Source: Gemmata sp. (lineage in GTDB: Bacteria > Planctomycetota > Planctomycetia > Gemmatales > Gemmataceae). From it: a DNA stretch of 48,147 bases. Shown here piece after piece: positions 8,670-18,100 of the stretch. Within the stretch, counting starts at the first letter, position 1, and each line of letters opens with the position of its first letter. The notes beneath the pieces are model-generated. The model saw only the letters and a list, made by a program, of their open reading frames with translations, had not been told where the DNA came from and made no database searches. Location of the stretch: assembly GCA_025055115.1 (NCBI GenBank), contig JANWYJ010000035.1, positions 1-48,147 of the forward strand, read 5' to 3'. The translations under genes were made by a program, and so were the position numbers.

Positions 8670-8717
8670 CCGCGCAAAATCCCAGGTTGTGCTCCGCGCA
8701 AAATCCTAGGTTGTGCT
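8670..8717. repeat. 24-bp tandem duplication
   Basis: Adjacent copies at 8670-8693 and 8694-8717 (core CGCGCAAAATCC, then AGGTTGTGCT) differ by one base. They lie 74 bases after the tRNA. Confidence 0.9.
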
Positions 8718-8839
8718 GGCTGTTCGCGTTGTTGTCGTTCGAGGCCGTTCCAAAACCCGAAAAAATGCCCCCAATAAGCCCCCTGGCCGCCGTCCGGTAT
8801 CTCCTCGCCTCGGATACCGAGTTGCGAAACCCCCAAAAA

Positions 8840-8995
8840 GCCGAAAGATCAGCCGTATTCGGCAACCATCCCAGTTGTTTGGAAACAACCTCCGATAACT
8901 CCCGCTCATCGGGAATCAATGCTCGTGGTTAGGGTATCAATAACGTTTTTGAGTGTTTTGACACCACCTCGCGCAACTCCCGCTCACGGGGCCTA
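8840..8995. repeat. Dispersed spacer repeat, copies 1 and 2
   Basis: Copy 1 (about 8840-8912) runs GCCGAA...ATCAGCCGTATTCGGCAA...ATCCCAGTTGTTTGG...ACTCCCGCTCA. It contains an internal inverted repeat GCCGAA/TTCGGC. Copy 2 (about 8950-8990) repeats only the second half (TGTTTTGACACCACCTCGCG, then CAACTCCCGCTCA). A third copy lies 3.6 kb away at 12499-12560. Confidence 0.65.
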
Positions 8996-9102
8996 TCCAT
9001 ACGCGTTGCGAAACGGTTCAGGGGGGCCAGGGACTGAGAGTCTCCGAGCCGGTTCTCGGAGTCAAGCCGCGAAACCGTTGACGTGAGGGGCGACGGTAGC
9101 GG

Positions 9103-9210
9103 CGAGCCGCGGGTGGAGGTAGCGGCGAAAAGTCTCATGGTGTGATGGTGTCACAACAGAAACGAGTCGAGCCGCGGGTGGAGGTAGCGGCGAGCCGCGG
9201 GTGGACGGTA
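9103..9210. repeat. GC-rich direct repeat array
   Basis: Two identical 26-base copies at 9103-9128 and 9168-9193 (core CCGCGGGTGGAGGTAGCGGC) are followed by a partial third at 9191-9210. A shorter related piece precedes them near 9090. The set lies in the spacer before the DUF1559 gene. Confidence 0.85.
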
Positions 9211-9514
9211 CGATCCTTGGAGTTGACCCGCGAAACTGTTGAGGTGGGGGTTCGTTCCAGTGGTTTGCGCTCGTGTGCCCCGGAGCCAATGCCGACGGAC
9301 GACGGGAGCTACCCATGCCATAAACAAGTACAAACCCACTGGGAGCCGGAATGGCGAGTTTTCTCATCGTTTTTTAATATGTGAGCATCTTGTAATGGAG
9401 GCTCGGGGTAGGTAATTATGGATCCAGTTAACTCGCAATTGTCGCCGGTGCAAATCCGGTGCAAATCCCGCGGTAGCTCAGCCCATCGCGACTCATTCTT
9501 CAAGGAGATGTTTT

Positions 9515-10510
9515 ATGACTCAGCAGATCCATAATCGCTTTCGATGTCGATCTGGTTTTACTTTGATCGAGTTATTGGTCGTCATTGCGATTATTGCCAT
9601 TCTGATCGGGCTACTTCTGCCGGCCGTTCAGAAAGTGCGCGAAGCGGCGGCCCGGATGAGCTGTCAGAATAACCTCAAACAGATAGGCTTGGCGATTCAC
9701 AACCACCACGACTCGACCGGTTATCTGCCAACGGGAGGCCAACACTGGTCGATGGCACCCACGTATGGCAATCCGATTGTCGGCACGGCACCCGATCCAT
9801 CGCAGCCTGCAGGTCCACCGGCGGGGGTATTGGAACAACGGGCGGGCTGGCTCTTCCAAATCCTGCCCTATGTCGAACAAGCCCCGATTTATAATGGCGG
9901 CGGGCAAACGACCTTGGGTGGGCAAATGAGCCAAGCCCGGGCGGCGGTCATCAGAACCTACTTCTGCCCCTCGCGGCGCGCCCCCACAGCGTGGACGCAA
10001 GGATCCTCCTGGTATATTCCTCAGTCGAACTTCCCCTTCACCGGGACGCACGGTCAAACGGATTACGCCGGATCGATCGGACCCAACAGCGCAGACCTCG
10101 GTGCGATTGTGCGAACCTTCAACCATGACCTGGGTGACAGCGTCCCGGGGACGCGGCGGCGCCCACCCATTCGCATTCAAGACTTTCTGGATGGTACCTC
10201 CGCCACCTTGGTTGCCGGCGACAAAAAACTCATCCGCGGTATCAGCGGTTTCCGCGGCGACGATAACGAAGGCTACTCGGCGGGCTGGGACCACGATACC
10301 GTTCGCCGCACCGATCTCGCTCCCATGGCGGATGATGCCGGTGATGGTGGCGGTCGCTTCGGGGGGCTTCATCCCAATGGCTTCAATGCCTTGCTGGCCG
10401 ATGGCTCGGTGCGCTTCATCAACTTCAACATCAGTTGTTGTGATGCGAACACAACTTTCTGGCGGCTTGGCCATCGCACCGATGGTGGCGTGCTGGGTAA
10501 CGATTGGTAG
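9515..10510 (+). CDS. DUF1559 pseudopilin-like protein
   Basis: The 331-residue protein has a type IV pilin/pseudopilin N-terminus: a basic leader ending in Gly, then [20 protein letters not shown] as the hydrophobic helix (residues about 15-36), then [20 protein letters not shown]. It ends with the family H-X9-DG signature ([12 protein letters not shown]). DUF1559 genes are greatly expanded in planctomycetes and are thought to form envelope-associated structures processed by prepilin peptidase; the exact function is unknown. AAGGAGATGTTTT gives a clear ribosome-binding site. A lipoprotein gene follows, the usual planctomycete arrangement. The last 23 bases, including the stop codon, are tandemly duplicated. 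Confidence 0.93.
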   Translation: MTQQIHNRFRCRSGFTLIELLVVIAIIAILIGLLLPAVQKVREAAARMSCQNNLKQIGLAIHNHHDSTGYLPTGGQHWSMAPTYGNPIVGTAPDPSQPAGPPAGVLEQRAGWLFQILPYVEQAPIYNGGGQTTLGGQMSQARAAVIRTYFCPSRRAPTAWTQGSSWYIPQSNFPFTGTHGQTDYAGSIGPNSADLGAIVRTFNHDLGDSVPGTRRRPPIRIQDFLDGTSATLVAGDKKLIRGISGFRGDDNEGYSAGWDHDTVRRTDLAPMADDAGDGGGRFGGLHPNGFNALLADGSVRFINFNISCCDANTTFWRLGHRTDGGVLGNDW

Positions 10511-10533
10511 GCGTGCTGGGTAACGATTGGTAG
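10488..10533. repeat. 23-bp tandem duplication spanning a stop codon
   Basis: The end of the DUF1559 gene with its TAG (10488-10510) is repeated exactly at 10511-10533 (core GCGTGCTGGGTAACGATTGG). Because the first copy keeps the stop codon, the protein is unaffected. Confidence 0.98.
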
Positions 10534-10584
10534 AAGAAACGACGGCGTCTTCACCTCACAGACGCCTCCAACCAATAGCTCTGG

Positions 10585-10620
10585 AGCGACCCGTTGATGA
10601 GCCGTCACGGGTCGCTTTCT
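10585..10620 (+). terminator. Intrinsic terminator after DUF1559
   Basis: AGCGACCCGT (10585-10594) pairs perfectly with ACGGGTCGCT (10607-10616) around a 12-base loop and is followed by TTCTG. The T-run is short, so the strength is uncertain. It separates the DUF1559 gene from the lipoprotein gene. Confidence 0.7.
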
Positions 10621-10755
10621 GCCTGCAAGCTCCGCAATACTCCCCAAGGCTTGCGGATCGATCCCAGAATCCATTGATCCCTTGCGATTGACTTCGTACC
10701 GTGTTACTTCTCTCGCCCAATCGTCCCAACGGTACACTGAGGAGTTGTCTTCACT

Positions 10756-11211
10756 ATGATGCCGGCCATCCGTCTTGTGCAACGCTTTGGTCTTTCGGGA
10801 TTGTGCCTGTGTCTTTTCGTTGTGGTCGGCTGCTCCAACCCAGCGCCGGTGGCTGAAGGACGCACGAAACCCCGCGGGCGAATCTTGGATAATGGCCTAC
10901 CGATCAAAGTCGATACGTCCAACCTCCCCCCGGGTGATCCGGGCCTGCAAGTCACCTTCATCAAAATCGGTGGCGTGGACGCCGGTACCGAATACGAAGC
11001 CACCATCACCGACTCGACCAACGGCAGCTTTGAACTGATTGGCACCGATGGTAAAGGGATTCCACCCGGCGAATATCGGGTCGCTATCGTTCTGGCCCCG
11101 TTTGGTAGCAATGATTTGCTCAAGGGGAAATTCAGTCGCGAGAAATCGAAAATCCATGTTGAAGTCAAACCGAACGAAAACGTGGTCATCGATATTGCGA
11201 AGTACAAATGA
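10756..11211 (+). CDS. Small lipoprotein, carboxypeptidase-regulatory-like fold
   Basis: The 151-residue protein has a lipoprotein signal (hydrophobic 13-24, lipobox VVGCS). The mature part is a single beta-rich module with GSFELIGTDGKGIPPGEYRVAIV, the pattern of carboxypeptidase-regulatory/transthyretin-like domains. Such lipoproteins commonly follow DUF1559 genes in planctomycetes, so a shared envelope role is likely but unproved. A GAGGAG lies 11 bases before the ATG; a second ATG follows at once, which would give a slightly better spacing. Confidence 0.8.
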   Translation: MMPAIRLVQRFGLSGLCLCLFVVVGCSNPAPVAEGRTKPRGRILDNGLPIKVDTSNLPPGDPGLQVTFIKIGGVDAGTEYEATITDSTNGSFELIGTDGKGIPPGEYRVAIVLAPFGSNDLLKGKFSREKSKIHVEVKPNENVVIDIAKYK

Positions 11212-11229
11212 TCCACAATCCTTTTGCCT

Positions 11230-11272
11230 TTCCCCGTGTCGGGACCGCCGGCGATCGTGCGACACGGGAAAA
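11230..11272. terminator. Hairpin between convergent genes
   Basis: TTTCCC/GGGAAA and CCCGTGTCG (11233-11241) with CGACACGGG (11260-11268) form a long stem between the plus-strand lipoprotein gene and minus-strand psuG. It lacks a T-run on either side, so it may be a bidirectional 3'-end hairpin rather than a classical terminator. Confidence 0.55.
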
Positions 11273-11374
11273 TCCCCACCAACAGCCTGAACCTTGCCAC
11301 GCAGGATAAACGCAACGCCGCTGCAATCAATACGGCCCCGGGCGATGCACAGGCAGCGAATCGATCGTTCGTCC

Positions 11375-11414
11375 GAGAGAAAACGTGCTAGGTTGAGAGA
11401 AAACGTGCTAGGTT
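11375..11414. repeat. 20-bp perfect tandem duplication
   Basis: GAGAGAAAACGTGCTAGGTT occurs at 11375-11394 and again at 11395-11414, 34 bases beyond the psuG stop codon. Confidence 0.98.
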
Positions 11415-11448
11415 CTCGACCGCAGGTTTTCCTTTCTCGCGACCATTC

Positions 11449-12393
11449 TCAGAATCGGCCGGGATTCCGCAACTCCGCAGCTTGAGCGGTGAGAGCCACG
11501 GCCACTTCGGCCGCCAAGCGCGCATTGGCCACAATGAGAGCCCGGTTGGCTTGCAGCGTTCGTCCGCCGCTGGCTTCGGCGATCCGAGCCAGCAAAAACG
11601 GAGTCAGCCTCGGCCCGCCGATACCCTGGACTTGGGCCTGGTGCGTGGCCTGTGCCAGCCATGCGTCAAACTCCACCTGGGGAATGGCCAACTCGGCGGG
11701 GCAAGCTTGGGCGAGAAGCGCTCCCCCGCCGCCCAGCCGAACGTGGGTGGCGAAGATCGCTGCGGCTTGTTGGGGCGTTTCCACACGGGCGGAAACGGGC
11801 AATGTTGGCACTGGGTCGCCGACATAAAACGCCGGGAACGTCTCCGTTTGGTAACCGAGCACTGGCACTCCCAAGGTTTCGAGTATTTCCAACGTCCGCG
11901 GAAGATGAAGAAGGCTTTTTGCACCTGTACAAATTGTGAACACCGGGGTCCGGGCTAATTCCACGACATCGGCCGAAATGTCGAACGGTTCCGCGTCGCG
12001 ATGCGCCCCGCCGATGCCGCCGGTGGCGAACACGCGAATCCCGGCGGCGGCGGCCAGGGCCATAGTGGCCGCCACGGTCGTCGCGGCCGTTTGCTGCAAC
12101 GCGATCACCGCGGCCAGATCGCGGCGACTGGCTTTCCGAACCTGCTCGCGGCGAGCCAACTCCGCGATCTGCGCTGGGGACAACCCCACCGTAGGAACCC
12201 CAGCCAGAACCGCAATCGTTGCCGGAACGGCCCCGGCGGCACGAATAACCTCCTCAGCTTCCAGGGCCGTTTCCTGATTCACCGGATACGGTAAGCCATG
12301 CGCTATCAATGTGGATTCCAACGCGACGACCGCTTGGCGGTTGTGCAACGCCTGCCGCACTTCGTCCGACATGGCCCATTCCTGGGGAAACAT
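11449..12393 (-). CDS. psuG: Pseudouridine-5'-phosphate glycosidase
   Basis: The 314-residue enzyme cleaves pseudouridine 5'-phosphate to uracil and ribose 5-phosphate in nucleoside salvage. Family motifs are all present: VVALESTLIAHG with Glu26, the lysine in VRKASRRDL, ATGGIGGAHR, FDISADVVEL and CTGAKSLLHLPRT with the Schiff-base-type Lys159. Length matches the family. The ATG at 12393 follows GAGGGG; a second ATG seven codons on (12372) is an alternative start. The usual partner pseudouridine kinase (psuK) is not in the window, so the substrate phosphate may come from an unlinked kinase. Confidence 0.94.
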   Translation of the reverse strand: MFPQEWAMSDEVRQALHNRQAVVALESTLIAHGLPYPVNQETALEAEEVIRAAGAVPATIAVLAGVPTVGLSPAQIAELARREQVRKASRRDLAAVIALQQTAATTVAATMALAAAAGIRVFATGGIGGAHRDAEPFDISADVVELARTPVFTICTGAKSLLHLPRTLEILETLGVPVLGYQTETFPAFYVGDPVPTLPVSARVETPQQAAAIFATHVRLGGGGALLAQACPAELAIPQVEFDAWLAQATHQAQVQGIGGPRLTPFLLARIAEASGGRTLQANRALIVANARLAAEVAVALTAQAAELRNPGRF

Positions 12394-12406
12394 ACACCAC
12401 CCCTCG

Positions 12407-12453
12407 ACCTCAAATGCAACGGTATCCCTGAACCTCAAATGCAACGGTATCCC
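12407..12453. repeat. 22-bp direct duplication upstream of psuG
   Basis: Identical copies at 12407-12428 and 12432-12453 (core CCTCAAATGCAACGGTATCC), offset 25 bases. They begin 14 bases upstream of the psuG start codon, in its 5' leader. Confidence 0.95.
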
Positions 12454-12498
12454 GGAGCCACCACTTCCGCGTCCACATTCTGAGAGGCAGTTCCCATA

Positions 12499-12560
12499 GC
12501 CGAAAACAACCAAAAAATCAGGCGTATTCGGCAAGTATCCGGGTGTTTTGCAACCACATA
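12499..12560. repeat. Dispersed spacer repeat, copy 3
   Basis: GCCGAA...AATCAGGCGTATTCGGCAAG...ATCCGGGTGTTTTGCAACCAC matches the copy at 8840-8912 at most positions and keeps the same GCCGAA/TTCGGC inverted repeat. It is the only repeat in the window clearly shared between distant spacers. Confidence 0.65.
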
Positions 12561-12665
12561 GGGGGAAATGCATCACCTCTTTGCGCGATCTTCTCACAGC
12601 GTCGGCTGGCGGTGGTATATACTCACCTCGGGTGACAGCACAGATACGTCTTCTGTGTAGCACAA

Positions 12666-12695
12666 AAAGTCGCGCTCCTGAAAGTCGCGCTCCTG
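12666..12695. repeat. 15-bp perfect tandem duplication in a leader
   Basis: AAAGTCGCGCTCCTG occurs at 12666-12680 and 12681-12695, ending right at the GGAGG Shine-Dalgarno of the metallophosphatase gene. It could alter leader structure or spacing of the promoter. Confidence 0.97.
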
Positions 12696-12705
12696 GAGGT
12701 GAACT

Positions 12706-14589
12706 GTGGCCTCTATCTCCACCAAACTCGCCAGTGCCGGTGTGTGTATCGTGGTCCTTGGCACGGTCATCCTCTTCCGGCACCAGCTGACGTCGGCGGC
12801 GGCGAAACCCGATCTGAAACCCTTGGCCCACTGGGTTTTCGATCCGGAACTGCTCCAGGGCAAAACGATCCCCGACCGGTGTGGCCGATTGTCTGCTACC
12901 CTCATGGGTGCTGCCACGATCAGCAGCGAGGGGCCAACCCCCCACCTGTTACTCACTGGTCCTGATGATGGCGTGATGGTGAAGCCCCGCGTCAGCCCCG
13001 ATGCGGCCTTCTTGCCCAAAGACGCTTTGGCGGTCATTGCCTGGGTACGGATCGACGAACCCAATGAGTGGGGGGCATTTCTCGGCTGCTTCCAAGACAA
13101 CGGCCCATCGGAATTCGGCTTTGTGGCTGGTTTCAACAACAAAAAGTTCTACCTCGGTCTGACCAGTGTCAACACCAAGAAGATGACCTACCTGGAGTCG
13201 CGAACCGAATACGTGCGGGGCCAGTGGTATCACTTCGCGGGGGTCTACGACGGTCAAGAAATGCGGCTATACATCAACGGCCAGTTGGAATCGACCAGCC
13301 GCGAACAATCTGGGGCTGTCCTGTACGCCAAGAGCGCTCCGCTAGTGATTGGCCGTTACAAAGACGATAACGAAGATTATCCCCTCTGTGGAGCCATCAA
13401 GGAGTTGATGCTTTGCGGTCATGCGGTAGAAGCTGAAGCCATCGCCGCCCACTTTGAAGCCGACCGGCCACTGGCCGCGGCCCCCTCGGTGGTTCCTGAG
13501 GGGCCACGCTTTCTCATCGAGCCGTATCTGCAGTACGTTACGCGCACTAGCATCGTTGTGATGTGGGAGACGGAAGAACCGGCCCAGGCGGTAGTCGAGT
13601 ACGGCAAGAAGTACCCCCCCGATCAGCAGGTGGCTGTTCAGAAAATGGTCACGCTCGGCGAGGTGGCCCTGACGAATCTCGAACCGCACACGAAATACTA
13701 CTACCGGGTGGTTTGCACCGACGCCAACGGACGGAAGCTCGAAAGCAAAATCCTGACCTTCCTGACGGCCGTGGGCTTCAACGATGCGTACAGTTTCACC
13801 GTGATTGGTGATACGCAGCGGAACCCGATCATCACGGGGAAAGTCGCCAAGCTGATGTGGGAGCGGCGGCCCCATTTTGTCATTCACAATGGGGATGTGG
13901 TCAATGATGGCGATCAGAAATGGCAATGGGTGAAAGACCTCTTCAAGCCGTGCAACGAACTTTTCGGCCGAGTCGCGATGTTCCCGTGTATTGGCAATCA
14001 CGAGAAAGACCACCCCTACTACTACAAATACTTCTCCTTGCCCAAGCCCGAATATTACTACTGTTTCACTTACGGCAACGCGGAATTCTTCGTGCTTGAC
14101 ACCAATACCAAGCGGAATCTGACACCCGAGGGTGAACAGTATCGCTGGCTCGACAAAGCCCTGGCTGCTTCCACGGCGAAATGGAAGTTCTGCTACCATC
14201 ACCACCCACCGTACTCGTCTGATTCCGACGATTACGGCAACACCTGGAAAGGCCCCTCGACTGAGGGGGATGTCCGGGTGCGGCACTTCGTCCAACTCTA
14301 TGAGAAGTACAACGTGGACGTGGTCTTCAGCGGGCACATTCACCTCTACGAACGAACATGGCCGATCCGCGAGGGCCGGGTGGATCAAAAAAATGGTGTC
14401 GTGTATGTCACCAGTGGTGGTGGCGGCGGACGGCTCGAAGACTTCAGCCCGACCCCGGCGTTCTTCAAGCGGGAAGGCCGCGTCGATTACCACTTCTGCT
14501 ATGTCACGATCCACAACGGCACATTCAACCTGAAGGCCTTCGATCACGAAGGGCGGTTGTTCGATGAATTTTCATTAAAGAAAGACTGA
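12706..14589 (+). CDS. LamG plus purple-acid-phosphatase-like metallophosphoesterase
   Basis: The 627-residue secreted protein starts at GTG after GGAGGTGAACT and has an N-terminal hydrophobic signal/anchor (residues 8-24). Residues about 40-245 form a LamG/concanavalin-like domain (VRGQWYHFAGVYDGQEMRLY). Residues about 268-360 are an Fn3-like purple acid phosphatase N-domain (YLQYVTRTSIVVMWET, YYYRV). The catalytic domain has the metallophosphoesterase series GDTQ, NGDVVNDG, GNHE, CYHHHPPY and SGHIHLYER. It probably removes phosphate from an extracytoplasmic ester while the LamG domain binds glycan or surface material; the substrate is unknown. It stands alone on the plus strand. Confidence 0.88.
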   Translation: MASISTKLASAGVCIVVLGTVILFRHQLTSAAAKPDLKPLAHWVFDPELLQGKTIPDRCGRLSATLMGAATISSEGPTPHLLLTGPDDGVMVKPRVSPDAAFLPKDALAVIAWVRIDEPNEWGAFLGCFQDNGPSEFGFVAGFNNKKFYLGLTSVNTKKMTYLESRTEYVRGQWYHFAGVYDGQEMRLYINGQLESTSREQSGAVLYAKSAPLVIGRYKDDNEDYPLCGAIKELMLCGHAVEAEAIAAHFEADRPLAAAPSVVPEGPRFLIEPYLQYVTRTSIVVMWETEEPAQAVVEYGKKYPPDQQVAVQKMVTLGEVALTNLEPHTKYYYRVVCTDANGRKLESKILTFLTAVGFNDAYSFTVIGDTQRNPIITGKVAKLMWERRPHFVIHNGDVVNDGDQKWQWVKDLFKPCNELFGRVAMFPCIGNHEKDHPYYYKYFSLPKPEYYYCFTYGNAEFFVLDTNTKRNLTPEGEQYRWLDKALAASTAKWKFCYHHHPPYSSDSDDYGNTWKGPSTEGDVRVRHFVQLYEKYNVDVVFSGHIHLYERTWPIREGRVDQKNGVVYVTSGGGGGRLEDFSPTPAFFKREGRVDYHFCYVTIHNGTFNLKAFDHEGRLFDEFSLKKD

Positions 14590-14619
14590 GCTTCTTCCAT
14601 CCGACTTGGGACAGGGAGG

Positions 14620-14721
14620 CTTGGCACGATGCCATCAAGGGTGCGTCCTCTGGATAACTTCCAGAGTTTCTTCGACGAGAAGAGCACACGCTTGGCACGA
14701 TGCCATCAAGGGTGCGTCCTC
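14620..14721. repeat. 31-bp direct duplication after the metallophosphatase
   Basis: Identical copies at 14620-14650 and 14691-14721 (core CTTGGCACGATGCCATCAAG). Each copy contains GGCA-CGA-TGCC, a small hairpin. A terminator-like stem lies between them. Immediately after, CCTTGACCGCC is also repeated in tandem (about 14736-14761). Confidence 0.95.
14648..14670 (+). terminator. Probable terminator of the metallophosphatase gene
   Basis: CTCTGGA (14648-14654) pairs with TCCAGAG (14660-14666) around a five-base loop, followed by TTTCTTC. It lies 59 bases after the stop codon. Confidence 0.6.
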
Positions 14722-14787
14722 CTCACCCAACTAATCCTTGACCGCCCTCCTTGACCGCCCCGACCTGCACCCGGGAGGCTGCGTCCG

Positions 14788-15065
14788 ATCAGGGGGGAGA
14801 ACCATAAGAGCCGAAGAGACACTTCTGTAAGCGCTAGGCGCATCGAAAAGAATCAGGGGTTGGGGGGCGAGAACCATCAGAACCGAAGGGGGCGATGCGA
14901 CCCCGCGAGGCTGCCGTCGGGAGTCAAAACCGTCTGAGGGTATCCACCTTCTTCGCAGGATGGTGGGCCATTGTGGAAACCGAGACGACTGTAGACAGGT
15001 CAAAAAGGTCAGAAGGTATTCACCTTTTTCACTGGGGGCCATGCGACCCGGCGAGGCTGACGTCA
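14788..15065. repeat. Decayed segmental duplications in a 550-base spacer
   Basis: The spacer 14590-15141 has no gene. GGGGGGAGAACCATAAGAGCCG near 14792 recurs as a close variant near 14862. GGGGGCGATGCGACCCCGCG (14888 on) recurs near 15034, and the GTCAAAACCGTCTGAGGGTA type sequence (14923 on) recurs near 14999, with swapped order. These are diverged copies of roughly 60-110 base blocks. Confidence 0.6.
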
Positions 15066-15141
15066 CGAGGGCGTGATTTGTCGGTGACAGTCAGGTCGGT
15101 GATGCTGGCCCCCGGCCACCGTGAGGTGGAGGCTTTCCCCG

Positions 15142-18100
15142 TTAGGGCCGAACGCGATCCAGTTGATCGCGGACGTCGCCCTGAATCGGGGCGATGGCCA
15201 AACTGATGAGGCGGGCCGGTCGGTGGGACACTTTTTCGCGTTCTGCGCCTTGTTGGAAGTCTTTGCGGGCTTGTTCGGTTTGCCCCATCGCCCAGCGGGC
15301 GGCCCCGAGGTAATACCATGCCACCGGGTCGGCCGGATCGTTTTTGGCGGCTTCGAGGAGGGCTTGTTCGGCTGCGGGGTAACGGCCGGCGCGGTAGGCA
15401 GCAATGCCCGCGTCGAGCGCGCGGGCCGCGAGTTTGCTATCGACCGCCGGGGCCACGACGGGTTGACGATACAACGCCAAGGGATCGTCGATCGCTTGCA
15501 GTCCGTTTTCGACCACTTGCGCCCACGGTTTGTCCTGAGCGAATGCGGGGCTGCGGCGGGCGGCCAGGAACTCGTCTTTGGCCTGGGCGTATTGGCCTTT
15601 GAGCAAAAAGGCCATGCCTTGCAGCGTCCGAGCTTTGGCGGCCTCTTCCGAATCCGGCAACGAACTGGCGAGCGACCGTTTGGCGATTTCCAATGCACTT
15701 GCGGCATCCGTGGGCCGGCGCAGGTCGGTCAGCACGGGGAGCCACAGATCAATCGCTTGCGACGGTGTGATGACGTTGGCGAGCTGTTTTTCGATGGTCG
15801 CCACTTTCACGGCTGCGGCCTTCTTCTCGGCTTCGAGTTTGGCCTCTACGGCCTTGAGGGCGGTGGCGTGCTCCTCGGTGAGCTTTTGGATGGTCAATTG
15901 TTGCTCGCGGAGGATTTTTTGCGTGTCGGCGGTGTATTTTTCGGTCAGTTTCTTGACTTCCGCGGCGTGGCTGTCCTGGAGTTTGGTGATTTGGGTGTTG
16001 TAGTTATCCTTGAGCGTTTTGATTTCCGCGGTGTGGGTAGCGGTGAGGTTTTTCAGTTTCGTCTCGTATTGCTCGGTGAGGCGTTGGGTTTCGCGGGTTA
16101 GCTTGTCGGTGGCGGCTTTGGCGTCAGTCTCGGCTTTTGTGAGCCGCTCCAGCAGCGTTTTGACCTCTTTATCGTTAGCCAGGGCCGCGAGGTTTTTGAC
16201 GGCATTGGCAATATCGGCGGTCGTCCATTTTTCGGGCAGCTTGACCGCGGGAGCCAGCGCCGCCGCGATTTGCCCAAGGTCTTTATTGAGCTTGGTCAGT
16301 TCAGTGAGGGCCGTGGTTTTCTCCGCGGTGGTGGTTTGCAGTTCTTTGCGCAAGGCCAATTCCGATTCGGTGAGTTGGGCCTTTTCCATTTCGAGCTTCT
16401 TGAGAGAGTTTTTGGTTTGCGTTAGCTCCTTGGCTGTGTTGGTCAGGTCGGTTTCGAGTTTTTTGAGTTTGTCGTTGGCCGTGGTGAGGTTGTCTTGGGT
16501 CTTTTTCAGTTCGGTGGTTGTCCTTTCGAGGAGCGTGGTGGCTTTTTTGAGTTCATCGTGCGTTTTTTTCAGCTCGTCCTTGGCCGTTGCGAGTTGATCG
16601 AGTGCCAGTTTCGCATCAGCTTGGGCTTTCATCGCCTCGGTTTTGGCGGAGGCCAAGGTATTGAGGACCTTGCCCAGGCCATCTTTTTGGATGGCTTCGG
16701 CCAAGGCGGGTTGGCGGTACAGTTCTTTCCACACGGCGGCGAGTTCTTCGCAGGCGGTGGGGAACATCTGTTCGAGGGGGTCTGTGAGCGGGTTGAGGCC
16801 GCGACCGGCGAAGGCTTTGGCGCGCCGCTGGTGCGCGGCCTTGGCTTGGTCGATGAGTTCAACGGCCTCTTTGTAGTGTCGTTCGCGAGCAAGTTTGATG
16901 GCTTTCCAGAAGTAGAGACCGGGTTCGCCATCGGCGGGGGGCTTGGGGTTGTTGTCTTGCAGCAAAAGGCTGACGGCGAGGGCGATGGACGTGAGTTCCT
17001 GAGGCGTTGACCGGGGGGCGTGCAGGGAGCTGCCCGCGGCGTTGGGCGGAGCGGCCAGACGATCAAGCAGGGCGTCGAAAATCGCGGCGTGGTCTTTGAA
17101 TTTCTCTTTGGCTTCAGTGAAGAGCTTCTTGGCGGCCTCAGTATTGCCGGTGGCTTCGTAGGAAATGCCGAGGTCGACGGTGGCTTGGATGGCCCGTTGG
17201 AGCATTTCGGGGCTGTGATCTTTTTCTGCGGCATCGATCACGTCGCGTAAATCGGCCTGGGCCTGTTGGAAGTCGTCGTCGGTGGCTGTGCCGTGGATTT
17301 TCGCGTAGACGCGGATGCGGCCGGCGATAGCTTTGGCTTCCACGGTGTCCGCGTTCCGGGCCAATTCGAGGGCTTTGGTCCAATCGCCGAGGGCGAAGGC
17401 GGTTTTGGCATCCACCGTGGGGGTGGTAGGAGCGCCGGGGGGTGTGGGTAGCCCGGGGGGCAGCGGCGGCATCGGCATTTGCGGTGGCGACGGCGGGCCG
17501 GAGTTGGAAACCCGCTCCTGATTCGGCACCAAGCCACTGAGGTAAATCGCAGCACACGCAACGCTTGCTAACACACCGCCCAATACCCCTCCGAGAACCA
17601 ATCCGCTACCAGATTTCGCCCGGGTGGGTCGGGGGGTGAGCTTGTCTGCAGTTGCCGACGAATCGTCGCGGGCCGTCAGTTCTTCTGCTGTGCCGGTGGT
17701 GCTGTCCGGACGACGGGGGGACGTTCGGGTCACAACCGGAGGAGCGGTGGTATCGCCCGCAGACCGGGTCAGTTTGGGGACAGGCTGCGCGAAGGTTCGC
17801 GAGCCGAACTCCGGATCGGTTCTACTCGGATCGTGAAGTGCGGAACCTTCCGCCGAACCAGCCATCCAATCGACGGTGACCACCGGTTCACTGGTTGCAT
17901 CCACCGGTTGTTCCGGCAAGGCGCGGGAATCTTTGGTGGGGCTTTCCGAGGAGTCGTCGGCCAGACTTTTCATCAGTTCAGTCAGACTTCCTTCCTGAGG
18001 TGATGCGACAGGAGCCTCAGCGCTGTCGGCGACGTCGGCCGATAGCTCAAAGTCGGATGAACTGAGACCATAGGGGAGACGGGGGCCGGGTTGCGGTGGG

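Larger units (their letters stand above)
8597..9514. other. Gene-free, repeat-rich spacer
   Basis: About 900 bases between tRNA-Ser and the DUF1559 gene hold several unrelated duplications (8670-8717, 8840-8995, 9103-9210) and no convincing gene. Minus-strand frames here contain short phrases that recur because the DNA is repeated, not because they encode a protein. The promoter of the DUF1559 gene must lie in the last ~120 bases. Confidence 0.6.

Noticed and set aside
8497-8919. Minus-strand 140-codon frame crossing tRNA-Ser
   Set aside because: It runs antisense through the tRNA and through duplicated spacer DNA (NLGFCAEHNLGFCAE reflects the 24-bp tandem copy). Short similarity to other spacers comes from the DNA repeat.
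13342-14547. A 401-codon frame antisense to the metallophosphatase gene
   Set aside because: The plus strand encodes clear catalytic motifs over the whole span; the antisense product resembles no protein.
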